Shown here piece by piece: positions 19,008 through 27,366 of a stretch of 64,000 nucleotides of DNA. The translations under genes and the position numbers were made by a program. This DNA is from SLST01 sp046538735 (GTDB taxonomy: Bacteria; Spirochaetota; Spirochaetia; DSM-27196; SLST01): the NCBI GenBank assembly GCA_046538735.1, contig JBKHII010000002.1, forward strand, positions 1 through 64,000. Reading direction: 5' to 3'. The notes under the pieces are model-generated. The model was not told the DNA's origin, searched no databases, and worked only from the letters and a program-made list of their open reading frames with translations. The stretch's first letter is position 1, and the number at the start of each line of letters is the position of its first letter.

Positions 19008-20429
19008 TCAGTACGTCTCGTACGCACCGAGATCGATGCCGGCGCCTCGCGGACGTGGCCTGCCCAGAATGTCGAAGAAAGCCGCTTCTTCGCTGATGCC
19101 GGCATCGCGTGCGGGCGAGTCCTCGGCCAGGCTGTAGTCGCCCGCTGCGGGGTCCCGGAATATCGCGTCGATCTGCTCAAAGCTTGGTATCCGGTAGTTG
19201 TGATCGTCTCTGACGCCGGCTCCGGCGCTGATCGTCGCGGCGATGTTGTTGCGAATGAGGCAGTCTTCGCTCGGCCGTCCGTCCTTGTGCGCGGAGATGC
19301 GGATCCACGGCGGGCCGGGTCGCTCGTCGTTCAGGTCCACGACGGTGTTGTTCACGATTCGTGATCTGCGGGCGCCGGAGAGCGTAATGCCGTGCCAGTG
19401 GTCCGTGACGATGAGGTTGTTCTCCACGACCCAGTCGTGGAAGAAGCCGTCGAAACAGCCGATTCCCTGGAGCGTCCCGCGGAACGGTTGCTCGGGATCG
19501 GTGTAGCCGATGATCACGTTGCCGCGCAATACCACGCGCTCGCGCGGCGGCTGGTCGTCAATCGACCACGACTGAAACCCGTCGTCGTGGTTCCCGTTCA
19601 CGGCGTAGCAGTTTCTGACGGTGTTGTACTCGAACAGCAGGTCGCTTCCGATCCCGCGCATGCCGTCGCCCGAGAAGTTCTCGATCTCGTTCCCGCGGAC
19701 CACGCCGAAGTTGCCGTCGTAGCTGATTCCGAAGTTGACGTTGAGCAGGCGATTATCGATCACGTTGACGTGATCCGCCCGCACGCCGATCCCGCTGCAC
19801 GAGAGCGTATTCCAGTCGTCGCGCGACCACTCACTCGAGTCCGGAACCGAGTAGACGAAGTTGTCCTCGATCGTCACGTCCTCAAGCGGGCCGTGCCATC
19901 CGCTCGCGTGCACGTAGACGAGCCGGTACGCCTCGGTGTAACCGGGATCGGGGCGAACGGTGAGACCCCTGACCACGACGTGCGATGCGGACATGATCTC
20001 GATGCGACTGACGACCGGTTCGTGATCGTCGTACGCCTCGAACGTCAGCGGCCTGAGGTTGTAGCACTGACGAAGATCGAGCTCGCCGTGATCGCCGTCC
20101 ATGAGGTAGATCGTGTCGCCGCCGGTCACCGGTCCGTCCGGGTTGATCGGCTCGAGCTCGCGGGTCTCGTTGTACGGTGCGTCGTAGCGCCACGCCTTGA
20201 TGAGTCCGGCGTCGATCACGTCCTCAACGGTGCGCCAGGGATTCTCGAGGCTGCCGTCGCCGTCCGGGCTTCCGTTGACCGGATCCACGTAGAAGGAGTT
20301 GCCCGGAACGAGCGTGTCTACGCCGCCGAGCACGAGGAACACGTCGCAGGTGGAGAGCGAGAGCAGGGTGATGCAGATCACCGGCAGAGCACGGAGATGA
20401 TTTCTGGGTCGCCGATCCGTTGCATTCAA
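19008..20429 (-). CDS. Right-handed parallel beta-helix lipoprotein
   Basis: About 473 residues. I prefer the TTG at 20429, preceded by GGAG, because it gives a lipoprotein signal peptide with LSTC. The open frame continues to 20651, but that part runs into the 150-bp repeat. After the signal, FYVDPVNGSPDGDG and NPWRTVEDVID form the entry motif of DUF1565/pectate-lyase-like beta-helix proteins. The middle shows about ten rungs with Asn/Gly turns (for example VVENNLIVT, IVNNTVVDL, IRNNIAATI). The C-terminus has the RDAGI to GAGIDLGAYE motif common at the end of these proteins. A cell-surface polysaccharide-binding or lyase function is likely, and the substrate is unknown. Confidence 0.8.
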   Translation of the reverse strand: MNATDRRPRNHLRALPVICITLLSLSTCDVFLVLGGVDTLVPGNSFYVDPVNGSPDGDGSLENPWRTVEDVIDAGLIKAWRYDAPYNETRELEPINPDGPVTGGDTIYLMDGDHGELDLRQCYNLRPLTFEAYDDHEPVVSRIEIMSASHVVVRGLTVRPDPGYTEAYRLVYVHASGWHGPLEDVTIEDNFVYSVPDSSEWSRDDWNTLSCSGIGVRADHVNVIDNRLLNVNFGISYDGNFGVVRGNEIENFSGDGMRGIGSDLLFEYNTVRNCYAVNGNHDDGFQSWSIDDQPPRERVVLRGNVIIGYTDPEQPFRGTLQGIGCFDGFFHDWVVENNLIVTDHWHGITLSGARRSRIVNNTVVDLNDERPGPPWIRISAHKDGRPSEDCLIRNNIAATISAGAGVRDDHNYRIPSFEQIDAIFRDPAAGDYSLAEDSPARDAGISEEAAFFDILGRPRPRGAGIDLGAYETY

Positions 20430-20515
20430 GACGTCTCCAAGTGTACCGCAGATGCCCTCGGCTTGTCGTGCCGGGGCTACGCGATCGCATCGATAGCCGG
20501 TACCGGATATACCTG

Positions 20516-20665
20516 AATTGTCATTGAGCTTGCGTATGGAACCGCCGCAATGTGAGCTGTCGGCTCGACTTGGCAGGATCCGCTCCGTGATGTGCAACGG
20601 CCGTCCGGCATCGTACGCCGCGACAATGAGTTGGAGCCCCGCCATCTGCACGGTCGGTGACAGTT
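20516..20665. repeat. Copy B of the 150-bp repeat (diverged)
   Basis: The left end AATTGTCATTGAGCTTGC and the right end CTGCACGGTCGGTGACA match copy A (86-235). The distance from AATTGTCA to TGACA is 147 bases here and 146 in copy A, while the interior has diverged. The element sits just before the start of the beta-helix gene. Confidence 0.5.
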
Positions 20666-21018
20666 CAGTGAGCTCGGACGACGTGATCCGTGCACTGCGC
20701 GAGCAAGCGAAGCGGCAGAACCTCCGGAGCCCGCTCGGCTACGCGCATCGCCTCGCGGAGTTGGGCATTGCGGTCGCGTCCGCGAGGACGTAGCCGGCGG
20801 CGCGTATCTCCCTGCGCAACCGGTTCGCTACATCTCCATTGACCCGAGGGGACGGACCGTCACGCGAATCACGGAGCCTACGCTGGGATACGTGTAGCCG
20901 TCGTCCACCTGCGAGACCGGACGCACGGGGTGATCCTCCATGGTGCCGGTGCCCGGCCGTGAAGGATTCCTGATCGTCTTGTGATGCCTTTGTGACAACT
21001 CGTTCGTACCTTTGTCGC
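20666..21018 (+). other. Decayed coding fragments
   Basis: Two short stretches read like protein C-termini with no start. One ends at 20793 (DDVIRALREQAKRQNL then LGYAHRLAELGI). The other ends at 20897 (RYISIDPRGRTVTRITEPTL). Neither belongs to a family I can name, and they are in different frames. They look like leftovers of deleted genes next to repeat copy B. The last 120 bases must contain the msrB promoter, but I see no convincing boxes. Confidence 0.35.
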
Positions 21019-21690
21019 ATGAACCGAATGAACCAGACCAATCGACTCATGTACTCATACCGACGCCTTCTCGTCGCCCTCGTGCTGCTCGCATTCGTCA
21101 CGGCCGTCGGCAGCGCGCAGGCGGACGATCCCGCGTGGCGCGGCCGGGCGGAGCTCGTCTCGCACCTCGTAGCACCGATCTCGGTGGGCGGCGAGCAGTA
21201 CGTTGCAACCACGAGCACCTACTCGCCGGAGGCACGGATCATCCACGATCAAGGCACCGCAATCGACTACCCGGTCGAGCTTCCGGAAAGATCATGGCGC
21301 AGCCGCCTCACCGACCAGCAATACTACGTCTTGCGTGAGGACGGGACCGAACGCGCCTTCGACAACCCGCTCCACGACACCAAGGAACGAGGCATCTACT
21401 ACTCAGCAGCGACCGGCCAGCCCCTCTTCCACTCGGACGACAAGTACGACTCAGGTACCGGCTGGCCGAGCTTCACGAAGCCGATCACGCCGGACGCCGT
21501 CGCGTACATGTGGGACCGGGGCTTCTTCTCGCGGAGGATCGAGGTGATCGACTCGCTCTCCGGATCGCACCTCGGCCACGTCTTCAACGACGGACCCGAG
21601 CCGACCGGACAGCGCTACTGCATGAACTCGGCCGCGTTGATCTTCGTGCCGGAGGGGGGCGACCCGCCGCCGCTGCTCACCGGCGAGTAA
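21019..21690 (+). CDS. msrB: Exported peptide-methionine (R)-S-oxide reductase
   Basis: A 223-residue MsrB with a signal peptide (hydrophobic core LLVALVLLAFVTAVGSAQA), so it should act outside the cytoplasm. Core motifs are KYDSGTGWPSF, GSHLGHVFNDGP and the catalytic Cys in QRYCMNSAAL near the C-terminus. Zinc-type MsrBs carry two CxxC pairs. Here both are absent (YYSAATGQ and VIDSLSGSHLGH), so this is a zinc-free form. About 55 residues lie between the signal and the MsrB fold, where MsrA-MsrB fusions differ. No msrA is nearby. The start at 21019 is chosen over an ATG at 21049 without a strong ribosome binding site to decide. It repairs methionine sulfoxide in exported proteins. Confidence 0.88.
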   Translation: MNRMNQTNRLMYSYRRLLVALVLLAFVTAVGSAQADDPAWRGRAELVSHLVAPISVGGEQYVATTSTYSPEARIIHDQGTAIDYPVELPERSWRSRLTDQQYYVLREDGTERAFDNPLHDTKERGIYYSAATGQPLFHSDDKYDSGTGWPSFTKPITPDAVAYMWDRGFFSRRIEVIDSLSGSHLGHVFNDGPEPTGQRYCMNSAALIFVPEGGDPPPLLTGE

Positions 21691-21717
21691 GGCGGCGAGC
21701 GCTGCCCGCGACCGCGC

Positions 21718-22011
21718 TCACCCGGGACGCGCGACGGTGGCGCAGACGCAGGACATGTTCACGATCGACGCCTTGGGCCTTCGATACGTCGACCCGGCGA
21801 GAAACGGCGTCGTTTCCGGACGCCCGGTGCTCGTTACTGAGGTAGTAATCGCGGAGATCAACGCGTCGCGATCCGCACCCGTTATCGGGCCACAGATCGA
21901 GTCGAGGGTTTCTCCCGGTATGCAACTCGGGAGGACCCGTCTCAAGTTGCCAAGGAGGACATTGCCCTCGTCTAGCTTGTGCACAAGATGACGTGCGAGC
22001 GGTTTGTCCAT
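21718..22011 (-). CDS. Short protein resembling the N-terminus of AfsA-like hotdog proteins
   Basis: About 97 residues, starting at ATG 22011 (or GTG 22014) directly overlapping the stop of the chemoreceptor remnant (TGATG), so the pair was once translationally coupled. The first 25 residues (PLARHLVHKLDEGNVLLGNL) resemble the opening of the A-factor biosynthesis (AfsA) hotdog domain, where a PRxLVHK motif is followed by a VLL strand. The remainder does not continue the fold well, and the frame ends early compared with intact proteins. With a broken gene upstream it may be a truncated remnant rather than a working gene. The similarity is by eye only. Confidence 0.3.
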   Translation of the reverse strand: MDKPLARHLVHKLDEGNVLLGNLRRVLPSCIPGETLDSICGPITGADRDALISAITTSVTSTGRPETTPFLAGSTYRRPKASIVNMSCVCATVARPG

Positions 22012-22650
22012 CACGCTTCTCCGTTTCCGCCGAACTGGAGTCGCCCGAGGATCCCCTCCAGTTGCTCGGCGACCGTGACATTGCCGCGCGAGATATCCCG
22101 GAGCTGCGATATCATTGCGGAGAGCTCAAGGTTGTTCCTCGTGTGTTCGGCCGTCCCGGTTTTCTGTTCGGCCCTCGCGGCGGCAACCGCGTTGATCAGT
22201 TTGGTAGTTTCGTCAATGTCTACGAGTATTCGCCGGAATGCCTCTCCGGCCTCTCGAGTCTGAGTGACGCCGACTCTTACCCGCTCGGCCATGCTGGTGA
22301 CGTTCTCGTAGATCTCCTTGGACTGCGCAGAGGTATCCTCGGCAAGCTTGCGGACCTTGGTCGCGACCACGGCGACTCCTCCGCGTCCTCCGCTGCTGAA
22401 CCCGAATCTGACCAACGAGCTCCCGGGAGTACACGAGCGCAACGGCGAGCGCGATCAGAATCACGGCAACGAACGATGCCGTGAAGATCGCGCTCGTCTG
22501 CTCGGACTGCTCCTCAGAGACGCGTTCTTCGAGCGTGAAAGCGGGGTGCTCGGCGGCGTGTCTGAGCTGCGAGATCGGGGCATTCCGGTATGGGGCTCGG
22601 ACCGCACGGCGAAGCTCATCCACGAACGAGGAGAGGAATCGCGTGAGCAT
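22011..22650 (-). pseudogene. Methyl-accepting chemotaxis protein, internally deleted and frameshifted
   Basis: Two pieces of one chemoreceptor lie in different frames. The upstream piece (22650 to about 22405) encodes the end of a periplasmic domain and a membrane helix (ASFVAVILIALAVALVY). The downstream piece (about 22400 to 22011) encodes the distal half of the signalling hairpin (GRGGVAVVATKVRKLAEDTS then EIYENVTSMAERVRVGV), as in methyl-accepting proteins. The HAMP linker, the first methylation helix and the hairpin tip are missing. The N-terminal sensor is also cut, at about 22650, where a truncated metallo-beta-lactamase begins on the other strand. It cannot make a normal receptor. 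Confidence 0.75.
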
Positions 22651-22673
22651 TTCCTGTCGTGGCTTGCGGCCCC

Positions 22674-22973
22674 CGCTCCCGAAGATTCCACGACGCGTAC
22701 CGGTCGCTCGCGTACGTTGGCGCCGGCGAGTCGCACTCGCCGGACAACGTGGTCGTGTGCTTCCCGCGACGAAGGCTGTCGTCCGGCGGGTGCATGCTCC
22801 TCGGCAACGATGCGGTCGGCAACACAGTGGATGCGAGCGTGGACGCGTGGGACGATCCGGTCGAACGACTGCCGGACCTCCCCGTGGAGCTCGCCGCTCC
22901 GGCGCACGGGCTTCGGTTCGATGCCGCGCTCATCGAGCACACCGTCGACCTGATTCGCTCGGTCTGGCGATAG
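22674..22973 (+). pseudogene. C-terminal remnant of a class B1-like metallo-beta-lactamase
   Basis: About 95 residues in one open frame, with no credible start. The motifs match the second half of metallo-beta-lactamases: HSPDNVVV with the zinc-ligand His, the SSGGCMLLG strand with the subclass-B1-type Cys ligand, the GNTVDASVDAWDDPVERL segment typical of B1 enzymes, and PAHG with the last zinc His. The whole first half, including HxHxD, is absent. The 5' break lies about 25 bases from the broken head of the chemoreceptor on the opposite strand, which indicates a deletion or rearrangement joining two damaged genes. Not expected to be active. Confidence 0.7.
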
Positions 22974-23108
22974 CCACCGCTCGCCCCTGCCCATGCTCGG
23001 CGCTCAGGAATTCTCCACGTCGGTTTTGCGCGCCGCCCCACCCTACCGCGCCTTGATACGGGCTTGCGCGCGGATCTATCCTTGAAACGTAGTCCCGAAG
23101 GGGGTGTG

Positions 23109-24086
23109 ATGCCGCAGATCGACGGTCTCAGAACGCTTGCCTGGGAACACGTAGATCCCATCCCTCCGTCATGGCCGCACGTGTACTACCTGCTCATTTC
23201 CCACAGTGCCCGGGCGGGTGCCGATCTGGGCGCGATCGTGGCCGCGAGCGGCGAGACCCTCGTCTTCAGCTACGGCAAAGAGTCGATCGAACCGATGTAC
23301 TGCTGCACGGTGGGCGGCACCGAGCGACTGGTCACGCTGACCGGCTATCGCGCGTCCGAGCTGCGGACGAGCGACCCGGAGGAAGCGTTCGGCTTCATTC
23401 GGGCCGCCGTCGATGCGGGGCGAGGGCTCTTCGTCGCCGGCCCGGAGGCAGGACTCTGCTACGGATACGAGGACGGAGGCGAACCGCTCGAGCGGATCGT
23501 CCATGGGGCGTCGCCGTCCGGCGGTCCGGCGATCAACGGAGCCGTCCCGTGGGAGCCGTTCTCGCGCTTCGTACGCGCATTCGGCGAGGCCGAAGGCTAC
23601 GCCTACGTTGAACGCGTGTCGGGACCGGAGTCCGCCGAGCACATCGTCGATCTGCTCGCGGAGACCGTCGTGACGTGGCAGGACCACCATCCGGGCGCCG
23701 ATCTCGGGCAGCGACAGGAGTGCTACGGAGTTGCGGCATTCAGGCGCTTCGTTGAGGACGTGCGGGACCCTGAGAGGCGGAGCAAGATCGACGATGCGTA
23801 CACGAGGTGCCATCTTATCGAGTTCCAGATCGGCGGCCGCTACTGGCTCGGCCACTACCTGGAACGTCTGGCGTCCGCCTGCGCGGAGCCGGTACGCGAG
23901 CGGGTTGCCGAGATCGGCGCGAGGTACGTGGACACCGCGATGCTTCTCTCCCGGTTCAAGGAATCCAAGGTGAGCCACTCGAACGGCGAGCGGCGCGTTC
24001 AGGAGGCGGTTCTCACGCTCGAGCAGGCGTGCGAGACCGAAGCGCGGATCGTGGATGGTTTTGCTTCGCTGCGCGGAATCGTCTGA
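23109..24086 (+). CDS. Conserved-looking protein of unknown function
   Basis: A 325-residue soluble protein without signal peptide or membrane segment. I chose the ATG at 23109, preceded by GAAGGGGG. The frame extends to 23064 without a better site. The sequence is well formed, with normal codon use and amphipathic strands and helices. There are two Cys near the N-terminal third (MYCCTVGG) and a helical, acidic C-terminal half containing HLIEFQIGGRYWLGHYLERL. The layout (N-terminal alpha/beta half, C-terminal helical bundle) is reminiscent of BtrH/DUF4872-type proteins, but I cannot see their diagnostic motifs. It is an island between decayed sequences. Confidence 0.55.
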   Translation: MPQIDGLRTLAWEHVDPIPPSWPHVYYLLISHSARAGADLGAIVAASGETLVFSYGKESIEPMYCCTVGGTERLVTLTGYRASELRTSDPEEAFGFIRAAVDAGRGLFVAGPEAGLCYGYEDGGEPLERIVHGASPSGGPAINGAVPWEPFSRFVRAFGEAEGYAYVERVSGPESAEHIVDLLAETVVTWQDHHPGADLGQRQECYGVAAFRRFVEDVRDPERRSKIDDAYTRCHLIEFQIGGRYWLGHYLERLASACAEPVRERVAEIGARYVDTAMLLSRFKESKVSHSNGERRVQEAVLTLEQACETEARIVDGFASLRGIV

Positions 24087-24180
24087 GCCGGCGCGAAGTC
24101 GTGGCCGGTATGAGTGACCGCGGACCGCCGCGGTTGAGCTCGGCCACGGCCTGCGCCACCACCCGACGCGCCGCGACTGC

Positions 24181-24209
24181 TTGACGAACGCGATCCTCCG
24201 AGGTACTCT
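24181..24209 (+). promoter_or_regulatory. Candidate promoter of the ABC exporter operon
   Basis: TTGACG at 24181-24186 and TACTCT at 24204-24209 are 17 bases apart and about 40 bases before the ATG at 24251. The -35 box is strong and the -10 box weak. It is placed to transcribe the four overlapping genes 24251-26919. Confidence 0.4.
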
Positions 24210-24250
24210 CTTCTCAAGGTTTGCAAAGCAGACCAGTTTGCGGAGGGTCA

Positions 24251-24901
24251 ATGACAAACAACGGCATCGAAACCATGCAACGACGAGGGCAGGCGTACTG
24301 GTACGAGGACGGTATCTGGGAGCTCGTCCTCGGTGTCCTCTTCGCAGCGTACGCCGTCTACTACGGCGTCGTCGGATTGCTGCCGGAGGACAACACGGTC
24401 GGCCGGATCCTCACCGTGGGGTACATCGCGATCATTCCCGGCGGGATGCTGCTCGCGTCGCGAATCGTGGCGAGGCTCAAGAGCCGGATCAGCGCTCCGC
24501 GAACGGGATACGTCTCGTTCCGGAGATCGCCCCGACGCTGGGTGCGATCTGCCGCGGTCGCAGCGGCCGCAGCGATCGTCTCGGTTGTTGGGTTCCTCCT
24601 CGTGGATCTGGTCTACGTACCGGTGCTGGTCGGCGGCGCCGGACTGGCGGTCGCGCTCGGCTGGGTCGGAGTGCGACTCGGACTCGTACGAATCGTGGTT
24701 GTCGGTGCGATCTCGGCGGTGTTCGCCGTCGCGCTGAGCCTCGTGACGGACGACCCGGAGGTCGCGTTCTCGACGCTCTTCGGTGCGACGGGTGTCGCGA
24801 GCGCGATCGCGGGCGCGGGCGCGCTGGTGCGCTACCTGCGAGAACATCCCCGCCCGGCGGAGGGCGAGCCCGCCTCCGAAGACGGGAGGAAAGAGGAATG
24901 A
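24251..24901 (+). CDS. Membrane protein of the winged-helix/ABC operon
   Basis: A 216-residue protein starting at ATG 24251 after GGAGGG. It has about six hydrophobic segments (for example LVLGVLFAAYAVYYGVVGLL near residue 25 and AAVAAAAAIVSVVGFLLV near residue 105), with a charged cytoplasmic tail (REHPRPAEGEPASEDGRKEE). No transporter motif is visible and I recognise no family. Its stop overlaps the ATG of the winged-helix regulator by four bases (ATGA), and regulator, ATPase and permease follow with similar overlaps, so it belongs to a tightly coupled four-gene operon. A possible job is a membrane subunit or immunity-like partner of the exporter. Confidence 0.65.
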   Translation: MTNNGIETMQRRGQAYWYEDGIWELVLGVLFAAYAVYYGVVGLLPEDNTVGRILTVGYIAIIPGGMLLASRIVARLKSRISAPRTGYVSFRRSPRRWVRSAAVAAAAAIVSVVGFLLVDLVYVPVLVGGAGLAVALGWVGVRLGLVRIVVVGAISAVFAVALSLVTDDPEVAFSTLFGATGVASAIAGAGALVRYLREHPRPAEGEPASEDGRKEE

Positions 24902-25248
24902 AGAGGCGCGAGCGCGAGCGAGCGAAGGCTCCGGGCGAGGAACGTCCGTCGGTCGCGAGCGTGGACCGCATCATCCACGAGCCGGCGAGACTGATGATCT
25001 GCGCCCTCCTCTCGGGCGTGGATCGCGCCGACTTCCTCTTCGTCCAGCGGGAAACGGAGCTCACGAAGGGGAACCTCTCGTCGCATCTCAGCAAGTTGGA
25101 AGATGCAGGGTACGTGGAGGTCACCAAGACGTACGAGGGCAAGCGCCCGCTCACACTCGTCACGCTCACGGACGCGGGGCGGGTAGCCTTCGCGGAGTAC
25201 CGAGCGCTCATGGGCAGTTTCATGGACGGAATCGGAGGAGCAACATGA
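24898..25248 (+). CDS. Winged-helix transcriptional regulator
   Basis: A 116-residue protein. Residues about 25-105 form a winged-helix domain of the ArsR/MarR/PadR group without metal-ligand cysteines: an N-terminal helix (RIIHEPARLMICALLSGV), a recognition helix (TKGNLSSHLSKLEDAGYVEV), and a wing ending in RPLTLVTLTDAGR. This arrangement is common in the DUF4423/transcriptional-regulator family found before ABC exporters. It overlaps both neighbours by ATGA, so it is made in step with the exporter it probably represses. No effector domain is present, so the signal it senses is not visible. Confidence 0.85.
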   Translation: MKRRERERAKAPGEERPSVASVDRIIHEPARLMICALLSGVDRADFLFVQRETELTKGNLSSHLSKLEDAGYVEVTKTYEGKRPLTLVTLTDAGRVAFAEYRALMGSFMDGIGGAT

Positions 25249-26204
25249 CATACGCGATCAAGACTCACGGACTGAACAAGACGTTCGGCTCGCTGCGGGC
25301 GGTGGACGGCCTGAACCTCGGCGTGAAGCCGGCCGGTATCTACGGGTTTCTCGGACCGAACGGCGCGGGAAAGACGACGACAATCAGGCTCCTGCTCGGA
25401 CTCGTGACGCCCGATTCCGGGGATGCGGAGGTATTCGGGATCGACGTGCGACACGACGCGGACTCCGTCCGCGCGCAGTGCGGTGCGCTCCTCGAGCACG
25501 ACGGGCTGTACGAGCGGTTGAGCGCGGAGACGAACCTCGACCTCGCCGGCCGCATCTGGAAGATGGACCGTGACGAGCGCGCTGCGCGGACGGGCGAGCT
25601 CCTGGATCGCCTCGGTCTCTCGGAGCGAAAGACCGATCCGGTCGGCGACTGGAGCCGAGGTATGAAGCGCAAGCTCGCCGTCGCGCGCGCTCTCTACCAT
25701 CGGCCCCGCCTCGCGTTCCTGGACGAGCCCACGTCCGGCCTCGATCCGGTCGCCTCCGCCGCGCTCGTCCGAGATCTGCGAGAGCTCGTGAGCAAGGACG
25801 AAACCACGGTGTTCCTGACGACGCACAACCTCGGCGAAGCGGAGAAGCTCTGCGACGTGATCGGAGTGCTCCGCGACGGACGTCTCGTGGCCGAGGGAAC
25901 GCCGGACGAGATCCGCGGTCTCGCGGGCGGACGACGGGTGGAGGTCGTGGCCCCGCATCCGAGCGATTCCGAACGACGGCGCGCGATCGCGGACGAGCTT
26001 GCGACACTCGCCGGCGTGCGCGAGGTCAGAACAGAGCGCGCCGGCTTCACGATCACGTTGGATCAGAACACGCCCGCTGCACCGATCGTGAAGCTCCTGG
26101 TGTCGCGGGGCGTGGACATTGAAGAAGTACGCAAGGGGACCGCGAGCCTGGAGGAAGCGTTTCTGGCGCTCGTTGAGCCTGAAGGAGGAGAGGATGTTGC
26201 GTGA
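25245..26204 (+). CDS. ABC transporter ATP-binding protein
   Basis: A 319-residue ATPase of the exporter type (CcmA/NatA family). Walker A is GPNGAGKTTT near residue 37, the signature is the variant WSRGMKRKLAVARAL near residue 134, Walker B is RLAFLDEPTSGLDP near residue 155, and the switch His is in LTTHN. A C-terminal domain of about 100 residues follows, as in drug and lantibiotic exporters of this group. Its ATG overlaps the regulator stop and its end overlaps the permease start by 11 bases. With the permease at 26194 it forms a complete single-heterodimer exporter. The substrate is unknown. Confidence 0.92.
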   Translation: MTYAIKTHGLNKTFGSLRAVDGLNLGVKPAGIYGFLGPNGAGKTTTIRLLLGLVTPDSGDAEVFGIDVRHDADSVRAQCGALLEHDGLYERLSAETNLDLAGRIWKMDRDERAARTGELLDRLGLSERKTDPVGDWSRGMKRKLAVARALYHRPRLAFLDEPTSGLDPVASAALVRDLRELVSKDETTVFLTTHNLGEAEKLCDVIGVLRDGRLVAEGTPDEIRGLAGGRRVEVVAPHPSDSERRRAIADELATLAGVREVRTERAGFTITLDQNTPAAPIVKLLVSRGVDIEEVRKGTASLEEAFLALVEPEGGEDVA

Positions 26205-26919
26205 CATTGGAACCATTATCTGGAAAGACCTCGGCGAGTGGCTCGGCGCTTCGGGCAAGCGTTCGAAGGTCACGCTGGCCGTATTCTGCCTCGTCTTCGG
26301 TGTCGTCATGCCGCTCGAGTGGGGAACGGAGTGGGTCTCGTCCCCCGTCTCGCTCTTCTCGTGGGCGTGGCTCCCCTTTCTGCTCGTCACCTCGTCGATC
26401 GCGGATGCGATCGCCGGCGAGCGGGAACGACATACGCTGGAGACGCTCCTCGCGACACGCCTCTCGGACGACGCAATCCTCCTCGGGAAGATGGCCGCGG
26501 CCGTCGTCTACGCGGTTGGTCAGTTGTGGATCGTCGCGCTCGTCGCGGCGGTCACGGTGAACGTCGCACACTGGGAGGGCGCGGTAGCGTTCTACGCGCC
26601 GCCGATCCTGGCCGGACTCATCGCCTTTCCGCTGCTCGTGGCCGGACTGGCGGCCGGAATCGGGACGCTCGTCTCGATGAGGGCACCAACCGCCAGGGCG
26701 GCCCAGCAGTCGCTGACGATCGCGATGTTCGTCTTCGTACTGCCGCTGTTCGCGGTCGGCTTTCTGCCCGACTCGATCACGGCAGGGCTCAACGCGCTCG
26801 TGTCCGGGGCGAACCTCGCGGCTCTTCCCGTTGCGCTCGCGGGCGTTCTTGCCGCGACGGATGCGGTACTCGTGGCGATCGCGAGACGCCGGTTCAGCCG
26901 GGCGCGGCTGGCCCTGTGA
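26194..26919 (+). CDS. ABC transporter permease (ABC-2 type)
   Basis: A 241-residue membrane protein starting at ATG 26194 after GGAGGAGAGG, within the 3' end of the ATPase gene. It has six hydrophobic segments, with the ABC-2 hallmark near residue 70 (SSIADAIAGERERHTLETLLATRLSDDAILLGK has the E-R-E-x-x-T-L-E-x-L-L core) between the second and third helices. The partner ATPase is directly upstream. This is the last gene of the four-gene operon. Decayed sequence follows. Confidence 0.88.
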   Translation: MLRDIGTIIWKDLGEWLGASGKRSKVTLAVFCLVFGVVMPLEWGTEWVSSPVSLFSWAWLPFLLVTSSIADAIAGERERHTLETLLATRLSDDAILLGKMAAAVVYAVGQLWIVALVAAVTVNVAHWEGAVAFYAPPILAGLIAFPLLVAGLAAGIGTLVSMRAPTARAAQQSLTIAMFVFVLPLFAVGFLPDSITAGLNALVSGANLAALPVALAGVLAATDAVLVAIARRRFSRARLAL

Positions 26920-26944
26920 TAGAACCAGGTTTTCGCCGACGACA

Positions 26945-27366
26945 GCCACACCTCGTGGCAGCCTGATTCAAACGCGATGTCAACGCGTGTTGATCTCCCC
27001 CGAATGGAGCGACTTCTCGATCAGCAGGACGCGAAGCTTCGTGGGCTACTTGCGCGGGCGGTTCGATCGCAACGCAGTGATCGTGGAGACCGGCTACCCG
27101 TGGACGGCGCGATCGAGCCGGCCTACGGCGACCCGCTCGCCGTGGACGCCGCCGGTGACGCCTTCTCCGGCGATTCGTCCCTCGATCTCGTGAGCCTCCA
27201 TGCGTACCTCGAACCAGACTATGTCAATGTCGCGGTCTCCGCGGTATCGGTCGGTCCCGGCCGCGCACGGAGCGGCGGACATCTTCGACCCGACTCATCC
27301 TCCCGAGCGATGGAGCACCGGGACGACGCTTTCGGAGTTCTACGAGATTCGGTAGACGTGCGTCGG
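26945..27366 (+). pseudogene. Remnant containing a GH53 galactanase fragment
   Basis: No single frame explains this 420-base stretch. At about 27035-27105 one frame reads FVGYLRGRFDRNAVIVETGY then PWT, which matches the conserved strand carrying the catalytic nucleophile Glu of family 53 endo-beta-1,4-galactanases. Further on, other frames give protein-like pieces (SSLDLVSLHAYLEPDYVNV near 27180, and DIFDPTHPPERWSTGTTL ending at a stop near 27352). I read it as two or more broken gene ends fused by deletions and frameshifts. The GH53 assignment rests on a short motif. Confidence 0.45.

Noticed and set aside
24489..26390. 633-residue open frame antisense to the ABC exporter operon
   Set aside because: Spans several overlapping genes on the plus strand with intact motifs. 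Composition is typical of antisense reading in high-GC DNA.
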